Notes under the pieces: generated by a model
What the model was told of the DNA's origin: nothing
Seen by the model: the letters and a program-made list of their open reading frames with translations, nothing else
Database searches by the model: none
Position numbers and translations under genes: made by a program
Shown here: piece after piece, positions 1 to 10,903 of the stretch
Layout of the letters: the number at the start of each line of letters is the position of its first letter
How positions within the stretch are numbered: position 1 is the stretch's first letter
NCBI GenBank assembly: GCA_949752735.1
Contig: OX457052.1
Coordinates: 35,819,133 to 35,883,132 of the forward strand
From: Lumbricus terrestris
Taxonomy: Eukaryota > Annelida > Clitellata > Crassiclitellata > Lumbricidae
Length of the DNA stretch: 64,000 bases
Direction: 5' to 3'

Positions 1-1544
1 CCTACGTACCCCAGAAGAATTGCAATGTCACACTTTCAGGTAAAACCTAGTTTGTGACCTGAGTAGTTACTCTATATAAATCTCCATAATGAATATTTTT
101 GCTTATGGAACGGTGAACCACTCTCTCTGTGAGAGATGTGTGTAAGTTATTGGCCATGTCATCTCTTAGGTGAGCACTATGGAGGAATAATATAAAACAT
201 ACATATATATACATATATATATATATTATCCCCTTTCTCTTAGACACCTTCATTTGAGAAGGTGATTAATATTTAATTTGTGGGAGAATTTGTGTTTGGT
301 AAATAAGTATTCGACTCAGTTTTCTTTTTGTAATGATGACTTTGTGTATTGGATCAAGGACCAAATTACCACTGAGCCTGTCCTCTGGAATTCCTTCCAT
401 CCTCTTTACCCAGTTGCGTTCTTGTATATGGAGGAATAGACCTACAAAGAATACAAATGCCTCTCTGCTCTATTTGTCTCCTATATATATCCTCAAAACC
501 TATTTCTTCTCTCGGGGTACTCACTGGAAGCGCTTGTGAATGCTGTGAGTAGCGCTATAAATTAAATTTAATAAATTTTTATAAATTTCAATTGCATTGC
601 ATTTGATTGCAAGTGTGCGTAGGCAAGTCCGGAGTGTGAAGATGTACATATGCGTACGGGGGAATGAGAAGCGCCAAATTTTCCTGATTTCTGCGTGCAG
701 ACTATTTGGATGTAGTATGTGGCATATTCCCTGAAAATTTTTGCGTTGACGAGTTCACACTGTAGTAAGAAAGTGAGAGATTTGGACGCGCTACAGAAGC
801 AGTTAGGTGGCTGTCTCAAACCGCACCCGCTATTAGAGACAGCATGTTTCCCATTTGGAGACGCTGCCTTGGTGGGTTTGCATGGAATCTTGTTTTGCTA
901 GCAATACATGTAAATTAATTTAGTTGAACAATTTGCATGACTTTGTTACTTTTACATCCATAGGGTGATGCATATATATAAATATATATATGCAGAATAA
1001 TTTTTGAACATATATGTGTATAGCCTATACGTATATGTGTGTGTTTGTTTTCATTATGTTCCCAGGTTACTCATCATTCTGCTTATTACGAAATTGTCTT
1101 TGATAAGCTTCTCTTGGATTGGCGCCATATAAATTTATTCTATTACCTTTACTGTCGCTACAAGTGGCGTTGCAGCTGTTTAATTTTGGTTAACCTTTAT
1201 CATAGAGCACTGCAACAGCTATGCGGTGATATAATTAATGTTGATGTCTGCAGCGTTTTCCATTTTTAATGTGCTGTGTGATTAGCGTCCGCTTTACACA
1301 CCTCTAAAAGGATGTTTAAACAGATGGTATATTGAGGGTGGGAGTTGGGGGAGATATTGATTTTCGTTAAATTTGGTATGTTGATTAAAATGGCACTCTT
1401 TCCACATCCAGGAAAACTTAGTGTAGTCTTTTAGGGACTCTGTATAATTATAGCCGATGTTTGGTTGGAGAGTTCGCCTTCGACACCTTTAAAAAGGTTC
1501 ATTGAATGCTATAATAAATGTGGGACACTATGAGATATTAATAT
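1..1544. other. AT-rich non-coding stretch
   Basis: I see no exon with coding character here. Open frames are short and AT-biased. A TA-dinucleotide run lies near 197-228 and smaller TA runs near 975-1000. Short pieces near 1297 and 1482 (CACACCTCTAAAAGG, GACACCTTTAAAAAGG) resemble the reverse complement of the dispersed core AAAGGTGT described in the findings, which suggests eroded repeats rather than genes. Confidence 0.5.
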
Positions 1545-1640
1545 ATAAGACGTGCTGTAATATGCCAAACAAATTTTTTTCTAGGGAAACGACCTCTGTT
1601 GTCATAAGCCCTCGTCAAATCTGGATCCATCCAGATATTA
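1545..1640 (+). repeat. Diverged copy of dispersed family G (retroelement 3' tail)
   Basis: The stretch reads AGGGAAACGACCTCTGTTGT followed by CATAAGCCCTCGTCAAATCT and GGATCCATCC. It matches the younger copies at 39104, 42857, 59744 and 61120. Those end in a CCAT tetranucleotide tail and carry a small CCAGGGT...ACCCTGG hairpin that is degraded here. The tail and recurrence suit the 3' end of a non-LTR element. The parent element is not seen. Confidence 0.5.
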
Positions 1641-1989
1641 ATAACTGAACTGCCTTTTCTCTGCTCTATCTGTCTACTAGACAATTTAATTTCAGAAGGT
1701 ATTGAATATTTAAATAGTTGGACTCTGTGATTGATTTGTGTGGTAGTTTTGTTGGTTCACAATTAGACAGTGCTGTCTGTCCTTAGACAGAGGCGCTAAA
1801 TAAATGTTCTATAGATAGGTAAATAAATGAATTAAAATAAGGATTATCTCTTCATTTCAATGTGTGGCAGCATCTCATCTTTGTTCAGGGAGCGTTTCTT
1901 TGTTGCTGTGTTGTTTGTCCAGTCATGTTTTCCATGTATGTTCATTTCTCCGTCTTAGTTCGTCTTTTCCCAGGTTCCAGTTGCCATTT

Positions 1990-2320
1990 CTGTCAGATAA
2001 ATTATTGTACTTTCATCTTAGGGAACTTTGTGTATGCCAGTGCTATCCGTTCCAGGTCGTAGATTTCTTTGCTCTGTTACGCTGGTCACCTGGTTTTCCC
2101 TGTGGTTCGAACTTCCACAGTGCTGCATAAAAGCTTTTCTATGGTCTGTCCATCTTTCTGGAATAAGTTACCTATTAGTCTCCTTAATGAACTTCTTTGT
2201 CTTTCTTTGCCACTTTCCGCAAGCGTTCGAAAACCATTCTCTTTGATCATGGTTTTGTGCTGTCAGGTCGGGAGCATCTCTGAGGAGTTTCTCTTGAAGT
2301 GGTGTTGTAAAATTCAGGAT
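1990..2320 (+). pseudogene. Decayed C-terminal end of an L2/CR1-like LINE
   Basis: The + strand frame beginning near 2069 reads HKSFSMVCPSFWNKLPISL, the 'WN.LP' signature of the extreme C-terminus of L2/CR1-type LINE proteins. Upstream residues continue in another frame (SVPGRRFLCSV), so at least one frameshift is present. About 90 bp downstream, GAGCATCTCTGAGGAGTTTC then TCTTGAAGTGGTGTTGTAAA is a degraded form of the LINE tail seen intact near 17980 and 47740. This is an old 3'-end fragment, not a functional gene. Confidence 0.55.
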
Positions 2321-4555
2321 AACCTGCAACCACTAAATTCTGACGTATACAGAGTGAGCCTGTCATAGGCCGTCCTATGCTGAGACCAAGAAAATTAAGT
2401 CGCTGATGCAGCGCGCACATGACAGTCTCTCAGGCTTGATCAGGGACTGATTCATATTTTTGTTTCTACTTGTTACCTCTTTGAAAATTGACTGATTGAA
2501 TGGGGTCAAAGGTCGCAGAGGTTGTGAACCTGTGCTACAAACTCTTTGAATCAGATGTGACCTTTCTTAGCTCGTTGTTTTTAAAACTTGTTGTTGAAGC
2601 TTAGCTGCACTTTCTTTATTTCAAAGACCTCATTAGTTTGTTTGACGAAATCCCAATTGTTTGCATGAACCTCGGTAGTCGGGTTATGAAATTATTACAG
2701 TTTTCTGCTTGTTCGAACCTCGTCGGTTTTGACGCTTCTTCTGTTTATAAAAACGTGTAAAGAAGTCGTTAGCATTGCGTGAGAAACCTTTCTGTTTGTA
2801 AAACCGAGTTATTTGCATGTTGCAAAACCACGTTCATTCTTTTTCTTAGACAATTATCTTTAAATTTAATTTTATTTGATTGTTTTCTTGTAAATTTTGG
2901 GTTGCACTCTCTCGAATATTATTTTGTGAACGGTTTCAAGAAACGCAACGTTAGGTAAAACCACATTTTGTGTCTATGCATTGACCACTCTGTAACAAAG
3001 GCCTGGTTTCATCAGACACCATTTGGCAAGATGAACAGTCACTGTTGCCTCTGTAATGAAAATGTATTGTGACTACCAGATAACATGTACTTGGATGAAA
3101 TTGTCTGACTGTGGGCTACAGCAAGTTTATATTAATGCATATTTGGCTGGTCTCTATTTGCAGTCATTGTTATCAGTAATTGTCCACTTTTATTGTGTCA
3201 AATGTCTAACACGTAATTAGGTCAACTGGCATTTTGGCAAAAGTGTCCGATTGAAAGCCACATGTGAGTGTGGATTGGATTTAGTTTATGCATATCTTAA
3301 GCGATAATTTACCTGCTCTTGTCAGGCATCACTTCTTGGCAAGCACACAACAAAACCGTATTTAATTAAAGAGTCTTCAAAAGTCAGCTGACCAGTTAAC
3401 CCAACCAGAGGAATTAATTTTCTTCAATCCTTCAAAACCAGACAATTTTCATTTAACCAAAACCGTAAGCTTTGTTTTAGCACATTTTAATTGTTTGTAA
3501 CAAAATAGTTTGAAATAATCTGTTTGTGTGTAACTTCTGCCGAATATATTGCGTTTGTGAAGGCGTTTAAAAGGTGTCTAATTAATTGTTTGATTGTTTA
3601 TTTTAGTAAGTGTCTCTTTTCTATTCAGTTGTAGGTTTATGAACGTAACAAAATAATCTTTCGATTCACCGCATCAGGAAAATCTTTACGTAGTCTCTGT
3701 TCTGAACAATCGTCGCGAGAACTGGGTGCGTTTTTATGTCGTACCGTTAATTTGTTGTGTGTGTGTTTTTTTGTTTCTTATAATAGTTTGCTGATTTGCT
3801 CTTTTGTATTTTTTGCGGTGGCAGTTTTCGGTAATCAGGTAGAAAAACGTTTTATGGAGTCGACTGAAAATGTTGGAGATCTGTAATTAATGATTGACTA
3901 TAATTGTTTTTGGCTTTAATACCTTTTAATACATAGGCCTAGATTGTCGTAGCTTATACTTAGTTTTTAGCTTAATGCCTGTGAATAAGTTGGTGCCCTG
4001 AACATGTGGTCTTAGTGCAGTGCTGGTTAAGTTTGGAACTTAGAATTATGATTGCATTGCCTTCTTGATTGTATCTTTCCATACTCGTACTTGCCATATA
4101 TTGCCATACCCTATACTTGGCTTACAGTGTTTTTCCACATCTCTCTGTACTTGCTATAATCTTTGGGTATCTAAATAAATAATCTTATAATAGCTTATCT
4201 TGTTCAACCATTTCTTGCCACATCTGTACTTTCCACATCTTACTCTCACTTCTCTTTTTTACCATGTCTTATGCTTCTGTACTTGACGAATCTTATCATA
4301 ATTGGCCTCAAAATGTATCACATTTGTCCTTACTCTGAATATTACCGTATACCTGACCCTAATTGTAAAGCACCGTACCACTGGAATATCATAGACTTCC
4401 CATAACCCAATGCTGCGCCACTTCTGCCACCTGCGGCGGCCGATCATTTTCAGTAGATTTGTTTTCTTGCAAGAAATTCTCAATGTAGGTGAAGTCGAAA
4501 GTAATTTGTGTGAAGCATTCGCTACAAAGACTGCTGCAGGAAATATAATGTAGGC
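2321..4555. other. Unassigned non-coding region
   Basis: I find no supported exon, TIR or tandem array in this 2.2 kb. A core-motif occurrence (GCGTTTAAAAGGTGTCTAAT near 3560) marks one old dispersed repeat. TAGGCCTA occurs near 3935 and 4552. The minus-strand frame at 4259-4483 has no recognisable motif. Confidence 0.5.
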
Positions 4556-4559
4556 CTAC

Positions 4560-4645
4560 GTGCAGTTTGACGGTACTGTAAGCATACTGTAAGGTACTGT
4601 GAACATACTGTGAGGTACTACAAATATACTGTACGGTACTGCAAA
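4560..4645. repeat. Short minisatellite, about 26-bp unit
   Basis: Three to four imperfect copies of a unit built on GGTACTGT(A/G)A.CATACTGT follow each other head to tail. They are visible as repeated GGTACTG and CATACTGT words. Confidence 0.7.
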
Positions 4646-4892
4646 GTGTAATTACACTCCCAGAGTACTTGCTACTGAAAGTAGTCGTTTATGACGGCTA
4701 TCAGGAACTAATGAGGTAATGATCAATTGGTGAAGACGCTAATTATAGGCCTACAAGTTCTTAAATTATTAATTATCGGTAACTCGAGTTAATACTAAGA
4801 ATGATCAGCTAGCTATTTTGCTTCGAATCGAAAAGAATTTGGCACTGAAAAATTTGATCAGGGTAGGCATGCAATTCCTGCTAGAAGAGTTC

Positions 4893-5003
4893 TGCTCCGT
4901 ACTGAGAAATAGCCGGTACTAAAAAAATAGCCGGTACTGTTATATAACCGGTACTGACAAATAGCCGGTACTGAGAAATAGCGGGTGCTGAAAATAGGCT
5001 ACT
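4893..5003. repeat. Short minisatellite with GCCGGTACTGA unit
   Basis: About six imperfect units of the form AATAGCCGGTACTGAGA, roughly 20 bp each, occur in tandem. It shares the GGTACTG word with the array 250 bp upstream, so the two may have a common origin. Confidence 0.75.
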
Positions 5004-5120
5004 TGTTATTCAAGGTACTTGCTCCTGGGTAGGCTACAGCTAATGCTTTCTGAACAGGTATACCGCCGTACGGTTTTGCTGTTAACCGATCTCATATCGA
5101 CTCTTGTTATTTGGGGCTGT

Positions 5121-5147
5121 GAGTGTGTGTGCGCGCGCGCGCGCGTG
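5121..5147. repeat. (TG)n/(CG)n microsatellite
   Basis: A run of TG dinucleotides passes directly into about eight CG dinucleotides. This alternating purine-pyrimidine tract is a typical Z-DNA-prone simple repeat. Confidence 0.85.
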
Positions 5148-5150
5148 TTT

Positions 5151-6040
5151 GTGCGCAATTGTTGATAGCAATTGAATGAACGGAATTGGCAGCATTGTGT
5201 ATCGGACAAGTTGATGACTAAAACGTTTCGGCTGTTGTAGAATTTGTTGTTGCTGTTGTCTTCATCAACATCTAGCTATCTTCATCGTTGTCATCGTCAT
5301 CATCATCAACTTGTGTTCTCAAGTTTAAGTCAAAGTAAGATGTTGTATGTCTTAAAACTGTCACCCACAGCCACTTGAATATAATCTGCCTGCGTGCCCT
5401 GACCTTACCTGCCCACCGATCTTACTGTGACTGAGCGCCTTAGAACCGTGGAATTGAAATCAGGAATTGTGGTCGTCTACTCCAGTTTCGTCTTGCATCG
5501 AACACTTTTGTCTACCCAGCAGAGTATTGGAGCAATATTTATTAGCTTGGCATCGTCACTGAATGCTTACGAGAGCCTTGTGACCAACTCGGGCATCAAA
5601 GGTAACAAGGCCTATGGTAACTCGACCCAGACCACCACGGACTACTCTCACGGACAACCCTTCTGACTCAACGCAGCGCTCGTGAATAAGCCGGTGCCCC
5701 GCGCTTGGCTTTCCAGTGGCGCTTTAGAAATTAGGAGATTACGATTACGAAGACCAACGTTCGCAGAATTTGGTTTAATAACATCATAATTATTATTAGT
5801 GAGCTCACCAATTCGCTCACTTCTCTGCGCAATCCTCTTTGCAGTGTGTCACCGTGTCTTTCTCTCTCCTAAAATCCTGTTTTTTTCTCTGATTCGTTCG
5901 CACTTGGAACGCTTCTGAAAGTCTCATGATGAAAGAAGTGCTATCAATTGTCAGATAATTATGATCAAGGTGAAATACAAAGCTGTTAGTTGCAAACAGC
6001 TAGATTTTATCCCTAAAATAATGATAAATTTTCGTCTCAA
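5151..6040. other. Non-coding; old dispersed-repeat pieces
   Basis: A short CAT/CGT-rich run lies at 5275-5310. The segment 5430-5760 resembles the reverse complement of family Q: for example GCTCGTGAATAAGCCGGTG matches the 'cagcttattcacgagcg' block near 24190 and 24905. The 79-residue + frame at 5427-5666 lies in that repeat and has no recognisable domain, so I do not call it a gene. Confidence 0.45.
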
Positions 6041-6048
6041 GATATGTA

Positions 6049-6291
6049 CATGCATGGCGGAGTTTGGTTTCCGTTCTTGGAGGGGCTAACTTTTTTTGGG
6101 CTGAGACTCGGTCCAGAAAACTAGAAAAAATTTCCCGGCGAAAAAAGAAGACGACCTTATTTTTTAGTCATTCGAATGTTTCACGTGCGAGCTAGGCCCG
6201 AGAAAAGATACCATTTACACGGTTAAAAAATGACTCTGGGTCTTCTTGAGGGTGCTTAGCCCCCCCTAGCCCCTGATAAACTCCGCCCATG
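6049..6291. mobile_element. hAT-type MITE, 243 bp, TSD GATATGTA
   Basis: The element starts CATGCATGGCGGAGTTT and ends AAACTCCGCCCATG, giving inverted ends that differ by a small indel. It is flanked by a perfect 8-bp direct repeat, GATATGTA, at 6041-6048 and 6292-6299. An 8-bp TSD with CA...TG ends is the hAT signature. There is no transposase frame, so it is non-autonomous. Confidence 0.85.
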
Positions 6292-6698
6292 GATATGTAG
6301 GCCTACATGGTTTCACATTACAGCAAAAGCTGCGTTGATCAAGAATGAAATACAAATTATAATTGCTGTCTTTCCTATGATCTTATTACGCCAGGTTTTT
6401 ATGCGACCGGCATTTTTTTTATGGGTGCAGTTTCATTCGTTCGCGTTGCATGCATATAGGTCTAGTCCCTATTAACATGAGTAGCCTATGCGAACATCGA
6501 TCAAGTCCCACTTAAACACTGACGTCAAAGTTTGACGTCATGTAACGTTAACCAGCGCCGCCAGTGAATGATAAACACATGATGCAATAAATTGTAAGCA
6601 AGTGAGTTGCTCAAGCAACCTAAAACATTCGCTTCAGAGGGAGGAGACTCTCTGCGTCACATGAACCAATCAGACGACGTTTACTCCGAGGCAATCGA

Positions 6699-7130
6699 GG
6701 TCCCTCAAAATGACAAAGAGCCAATTGTACGATATAGCATGTGAATTGTTGCAGACTTAATAAGTTTAGGATGTCAGTCGCTTCCTTTGGCGTCTTTACA
6801 TAGCGATGTCGTCTAGTTGTTTTTGACGGCAAGAACAATGGCCATTGTTTGACTGGTGACTGTTGAAACTAAACGAATACACATCTGAAATCCGTCTTTT
6901 AGGACGCGATTGCACCTATGCAAGCAAGGTCCCTCAAAATGATAAAGAGTCGATTGTACGATATATTATGTGAATCGGTGCAGACTTAATAAGTTTCGGA
7001 TGTCGGTCGCTTCCTTTGGCGCGTTTCAATACCGATATCGTCTAATTGTTTTTGACAACAAGAACAATGGTTATTGTTTGACTTGTGACAAGTGAGACTA
7101 AACGAATACATATTGGCCGTCTGAAATTGG
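6699..7130. repeat. Direct tandem duplication, 229-bp period
   Basis: The block beginning GGTCCCTCAAAATGA at 6699 is repeated from 6928 with moderate divergence. Both contain GATTGTACGATATA/TATTG-type text, GCAGACTTAATAAGTTT, GTCGCTTCCTTTGGCG and AAGAACAATGG in the same order. No coding frame is conserved between the two copies, so this is a non-coding segmental duplication of moderate age. Confidence 0.8.
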
Positions 7131-7941
7131 TATCTAATACTTCGTCATATATCTAAATCTCTGATGATCGCAGTCACTAGTGAGCCGAGGCAGTCTGATC
7201 CTATGAAACGCGTATTCAAAATAGTGATCGTAAAACCACATTTCTATAGCCCAACTCCAGCGATAAATGCAGGGCTGCGGCTCATTCGCGTGCACTTGAA
7301 TAACTCCATTGAGGATAGAGTCAACACTTTAAACACTTTAAAAGTTTAACTATGATGGTGTGCTCATATCGAATGAGACAGAAATGCAGCAAGTCGTAAA
7401 AGTTCTTTGCAATGGTTAGTAGGAAGCGATCTGACAACAATATTGATATAACCTAAACCCAACGATGGCAGATAACTGGTTATGAACCAGATTTCTTAGT
7501 ATATAACATGTTTATACGGAGACAGCCAGTTGCGGATAACGCCGTATTGTTGTATCGACCACGCTCAGAGTACGACTGTGAGTAGACATCATTAGAGACC
7601 CAGTTTATTATCCGCATGTATATTGTGTAGACAAGCTTAGACAATGTTATTACAAAGCTGCCATCCTGTTTTCCACTCACTGCAGTTCACTTGGGCATCC
7701 TATACGGACAAGTTCATTAGGCCTATGTTATGTTCGCATAATAGAATCTCGTCACGATATCAAACTAAGTTGAGTGTTTCAACAACTGCGGACTCCGATA
7801 TAGCCTAACGGTTGTTGACTCTAAATAGGAGATGCATGTAACGAGATAGAATCGGGACAAATCATAGATTTCAATCATAAACGTCTTATTCTCACTCTAT
7901 ACCGCCAACGTAGGCTAACGAATCGCAACTCTCTCAGGAAA
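7131..7941. other. 5' flank of the propeller gene
   Basis: This 0.8 kb precedes the predicted start codon at 7942. I see no convincing TATA box or CpG cluster at a fixed distance. The short frames at 7164-7349 (+) and 7480-7680 (-) show no domain. The promoter should lie here if 7942 is the true first coding exon, but that is inference. Confidence 0.35.
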
Positions 7942-8005
7942 ATGTTTCAAGTCTGTTGCACTACGATTATGTTCCTTGTCATCGGAACTTTAAATCTAAC
8001 CGCCG
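7942..8005 (+). CDS. Exon 1 of the secreted propeller gene: signal peptide
   Basis: The frame ATG TTT CAA GTC encodes MFQVCCTTIMFLVIGTLNLT plus A, with a hydrophobic core (TIMFLVIG) typical of a secretory signal peptide. The exon ends at G8005 before a consensus donor GTAAGT at 8006-8011, giving phase 1. The context of the ATG (GGAAAATGT) is acceptable. It is too short for ordinary ORF finding. I link it to exon 2 because the split codon G|GC joins in frame, and because exon 2 has no ATG of its own near its 5' end. The alternative is a chance ATG with an attractive donor. The signal-peptide match and two consistent phases make that less likely. Confidence 0.6.
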
Positions 8006-8770
8006 GTAAGTAGAAAGCTCTTCATTAGAACCCATAGACTGCTATTATAACATAATGCTGAGGGCAAATTAACCTGCTTTCTTCTTGATTGACGAAAAAT
8101 TATTTATGCAATGACACGAATAATAATTATTTTTATCCTATCATGCGTGATACGTGTCGCCTTGATAAAATAGCACAAATAATCAACAAACTACAACATT
8201 TTTGTTCAAGCGTATCTCGCTGATGGTTTAACCCTCATCCGAACAAGCTAAAATGCAACTTAATTTGAACAAGGGGGGTCTGGCCAGACCCCCGTTTTGA
8301 TGTGGGTTTTTCATAGGAAATAGTAATTTTTATGTGCCAATTTTGTAAGATGATATCAGAGTAACTCAAAACAACAATGTATCAGTCTCTTTATGCAATA
8401 TAAATAAGTTTTATGATGAATTTGAAATTAAATGCTAAGTTACATTAATTGTCACGGTTTGTCATACATGTTCCTCGTCGCAATAGTAGGTTAGTCTATG
8501 TATAAAATTTGCAAATCAAAATAAAGAAACCATAATTTTAGTAAAATTAGTACTGAATGCTCTTATGATCAGAGTCAGCATGACTGTTTTCTATAAAATA
8601 TCTATAAAAAATGGAATAGGACTAAACCAAAATATAAACACGTAAGCTTATCATGCATAGTCCATTAGCTGTTGCTTTCGGGTTTGTATGTCGAATGATG
8701 ATGTCTTTCATCTCGGCTGTTATAAAACTGTCAAAACTATCTTGAATATTCTCAATGTATCCGTATTATT

Positions 8771-9059
8771 TTATTCCGCATCTTCTTTTACTGCATTGTG
8801 CAACAGAGCACGTCCTATTGGCATTGCATTTGACCGCCAAAATTTATGCCGATCTTTACTTGTATTTAGGTCTCTCGGCTTCAATAGTATAGACAATTTC
8901 GTCATTTTTATCTTCACTATCAGGTCCAGTCTCATCATCATGTTTATCATCATCTTCAATTTCAACATTGTCTTCATCAAAAGAAACATCTGTATGTTGT
9001 TCTTCAGGCATTGGCATCTCTTCATATTCACATTCTTTATTGTTGCTCTCACTGTACAA
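8771..9059 (-). pseudogene. Acidic N-terminal remnant of a piggyBac-like transposase
   Basis: The minus strand reads SNNKECEYEEMPMPEEQ, then an Asp/Glu-rich run (DEDNVEIEDDD), then a stop. A second frame continues with WRSNAMPIGRALLHNA. Acidic N-termini are usual in piggyBac transposases. The same text occurs at 55715-55897 and 59538-59665. The catalytic Asp-bearing domain is absent. The family call rests mainly on the TTAA-flanked ends, because the peptide alone is not diagnostic. Confidence 0.55.
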
Positions 9060-9080
9060 ACTGTTATCATTGTATTATCG

Positions 9081-9689
9081 ATTCTAGGACGATTGATCAC
9101 CGGACGGTTGATCACCGGACGGTTGATCACCGGACGATTGATCACTGCGGACGTTTGATCATCGACCGATTGATCACCGGACGATTGATCACCGGACGAT
9201 TGATCACCGGTCTAGTGGTCACTACAATTTATTAACTGCGGATGAAAGAAAAATGTCGTAATTACCGCTAGTAAAGATAAACATCGTCGGCTTCTGTTAA
9301 TTCTTAAATATACACACAGCACATAGCACATCTGAGTATAGCACGCATCTGTTTATCTGATTAGTTACCAGTTTAATAACGCTTGCCGTTTCAGCATATT
9401 TTCACATTTCACTTCTTATAATTTCATTACAAATTAAATACATTGAGTCTGTCATATCGTTTCATACAAATGTTTATCTTTACTAGCGGTAATTACGACA
9501 TTTATCTTTCGTCCTCAGTTAATAGATTCCAATGACCACTAGACCGGTGATCAATCGTCCGGTGATCAATCGTCCGGTGATCAATCGGTCGATGATCAAA
9601 CGTCCGCAGTGATCAATCGTCCGGTGATCAACCGTCCGGTGATCAACCGTCCGGTGATCAACCGTCCGGTGATCAATCGTCCGCGCACC
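9081..9689. mobile_element. Mutator-like foldback element, TSD GTATTATCG
   Basis: Long inverted arms of roughly 200 bp run inwards from both ends. Each arm starts with a tandem array of a 15-bp unit, GGTGATCAATCGTCC (reverse complement on the left), followed by unique sequence such as TAGCGGTAATTACGACAT. A perfect 9-bp direct repeat GTATTATCG flanks it at 9072-9080 and 9690-9698. Comparison with the uninterrupted piggyBac sequence near 55700 and 59530 confirms insertion there. A 9-bp TSD and long TIRs are Mutator (MULE) hallmarks. There is no transposase. The outermost 7 bp of the arms do not match. Confidence 0.75.
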
Positions 9690-9889
9690 GTATTATCGGC
9701 CAGTATTATCTTCATAACTTCCATATCCCTAAATCGATTTGGTCGTTTAAAAGTGCTAATTGTAGCTCATTAATATAGGAACAAAGTCACAAAAGCAATC
9801 TGAGAAAATATCACTCCTAAAAAAGTTATGAAGCAAATATATGGAGGGGGTCTGGCCAGACCCCCCCCCCTCGTGCGGATGAGGGTTAA

Positions 9890-10507
9890 TGCTACAATGC
9901 CGCTGCCTTTAGTGGCACTTTCGTCGAATAGGAAACAGAATATGAAAAGGGCCTTTCCAGACTTTGATTTTATATACTATAGGCGGTAGTGAAGTCCCTG
10001 AGGAATCCTATAGGCCTAGCCTATATCTCATGTTCAGAGAAAACATCTCTTCTAACTACGCGTCGAATTAAAACGCTCTCATCTCGGGTTTTGAAGTGAA
10101 TTGAGAGCTGAAAATAGTTGACGTGACGTACAAATTTTGGTAAAAAACAATTGCACAAATTTTCGTAAACCGATACTCTGTCATTTCAGAGCGGTTCTTG
10201 GGACAAAATTTAAATATATTTGGACATACATCCATACATACACACAGAAGGACAAACATTGAGAAATATATTTTAGATTAGATTCTGATAACCTATGCAT
10301 CTATAATATCATGGTAAATTAAAATTAATTTGTTGCTCATCAGCACAATCTTCTGCAACCGAGTCACTGTTGTGGAAATATTATTTTTGCGACAATTGTT
10401 TTTCTTATTTGTCGAATTTGCGGCTTTAAATAAAATAGATTGCATTAGCCACAAGCAAAAACCTCAAATGTAGGCTAATAAAGCATTTTGGGTATTTTTT
10501 GCTGTAG
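9890..10507. other. Remainder of intron 1
   Basis: Intron sequence after the piggyBac-type insertion. It ends in a pyrimidine/T-rich acceptor (GGGTATTTTTTGCTGTAG, AG at 10506-10507). Nothing else is recognised. The short minus frame at 10068-10259 lacks any motif. Confidence 0.5.
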
Positions 10508-10903
10508 GCGACCAAGATACATTGAGTTATGCAAACTGTCAACTGACGAACTCTTGCTATGAAAGAACGACGGACGACATGGCAACTGGAAGATCACCGA
10601 CATCGGAGATCATTGACAAAGAAGATGCATCAAACACTGAAACTAGATTCACAACTACACAACATGCAATAGACACAAAGACACAGATTTTATCACACAC
10701 CACAGAAACTATATCTGACGATTGCGATTCACTAGACGCTTTCATCATATCTTACATAGCACAGCATTTCTCAACAAACGAACAACTCAATGAAGTTACA
10801 CACAGAAAATCTCAAGCAGCAACTGAAATAGCGGAGGAATCCACTGTCGCCATGACAACAGATGACGCAATGAAATCAACCAATGACACGAAACCGTCAA
10901 AAG
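10508..10903 (+). CDS. Exon 2 of the secreted propeller gene: Ser/Thr-rich spacer
   Basis: The exon is bounded by a T-rich acceptor (TTTTTTGCTGTAG) and the donor AAG|GTAAAT, and both its introns are phase 1. It encodes about 132 residues starting GDQDTLSYANCQLTNSCYE. The segment is rich in Ser, Thr, Asp and Glu (for example TETRFTTTQHAIDTKTQ and ATEIAEESTVAMTTDD) with few hydrophobics, like an O-glycosylated or disordered extracellular stalk. Three cysteines are present. The frame stays open from 10508 to a stop past the donor at 10926. A symmetrical 1-1 exon is typical of modular extracellular proteins. No named domain is recognised. Confidence 0.65.

Larger units (their letters stand above)
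8232..9885 (-). mobile_element. piggyBac-type element in intron 1 (copy 1)
   Basis: The element begins CCCTCATCCG and ends CGGATGAGGG, flanked on both sides by TTAA (8228-8231 and 9886-9889), the exact target site of piggyBac transposons. Subterminal GGGTCTGGCCAGACCC palindromes occur at both ends. Inside, the minus strand carries a decayed acidic N-terminal transposase-like frame, and a 609-bp foldback element is inserted at 9081-9689. Removing that leaves about 1.0 kb, far too short for an intact transposase of roughly 550-600 residues, so this copy is non-autonomous. Related copies lie at 52028-57422 and 58365-59743. Confidence 0.85.
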
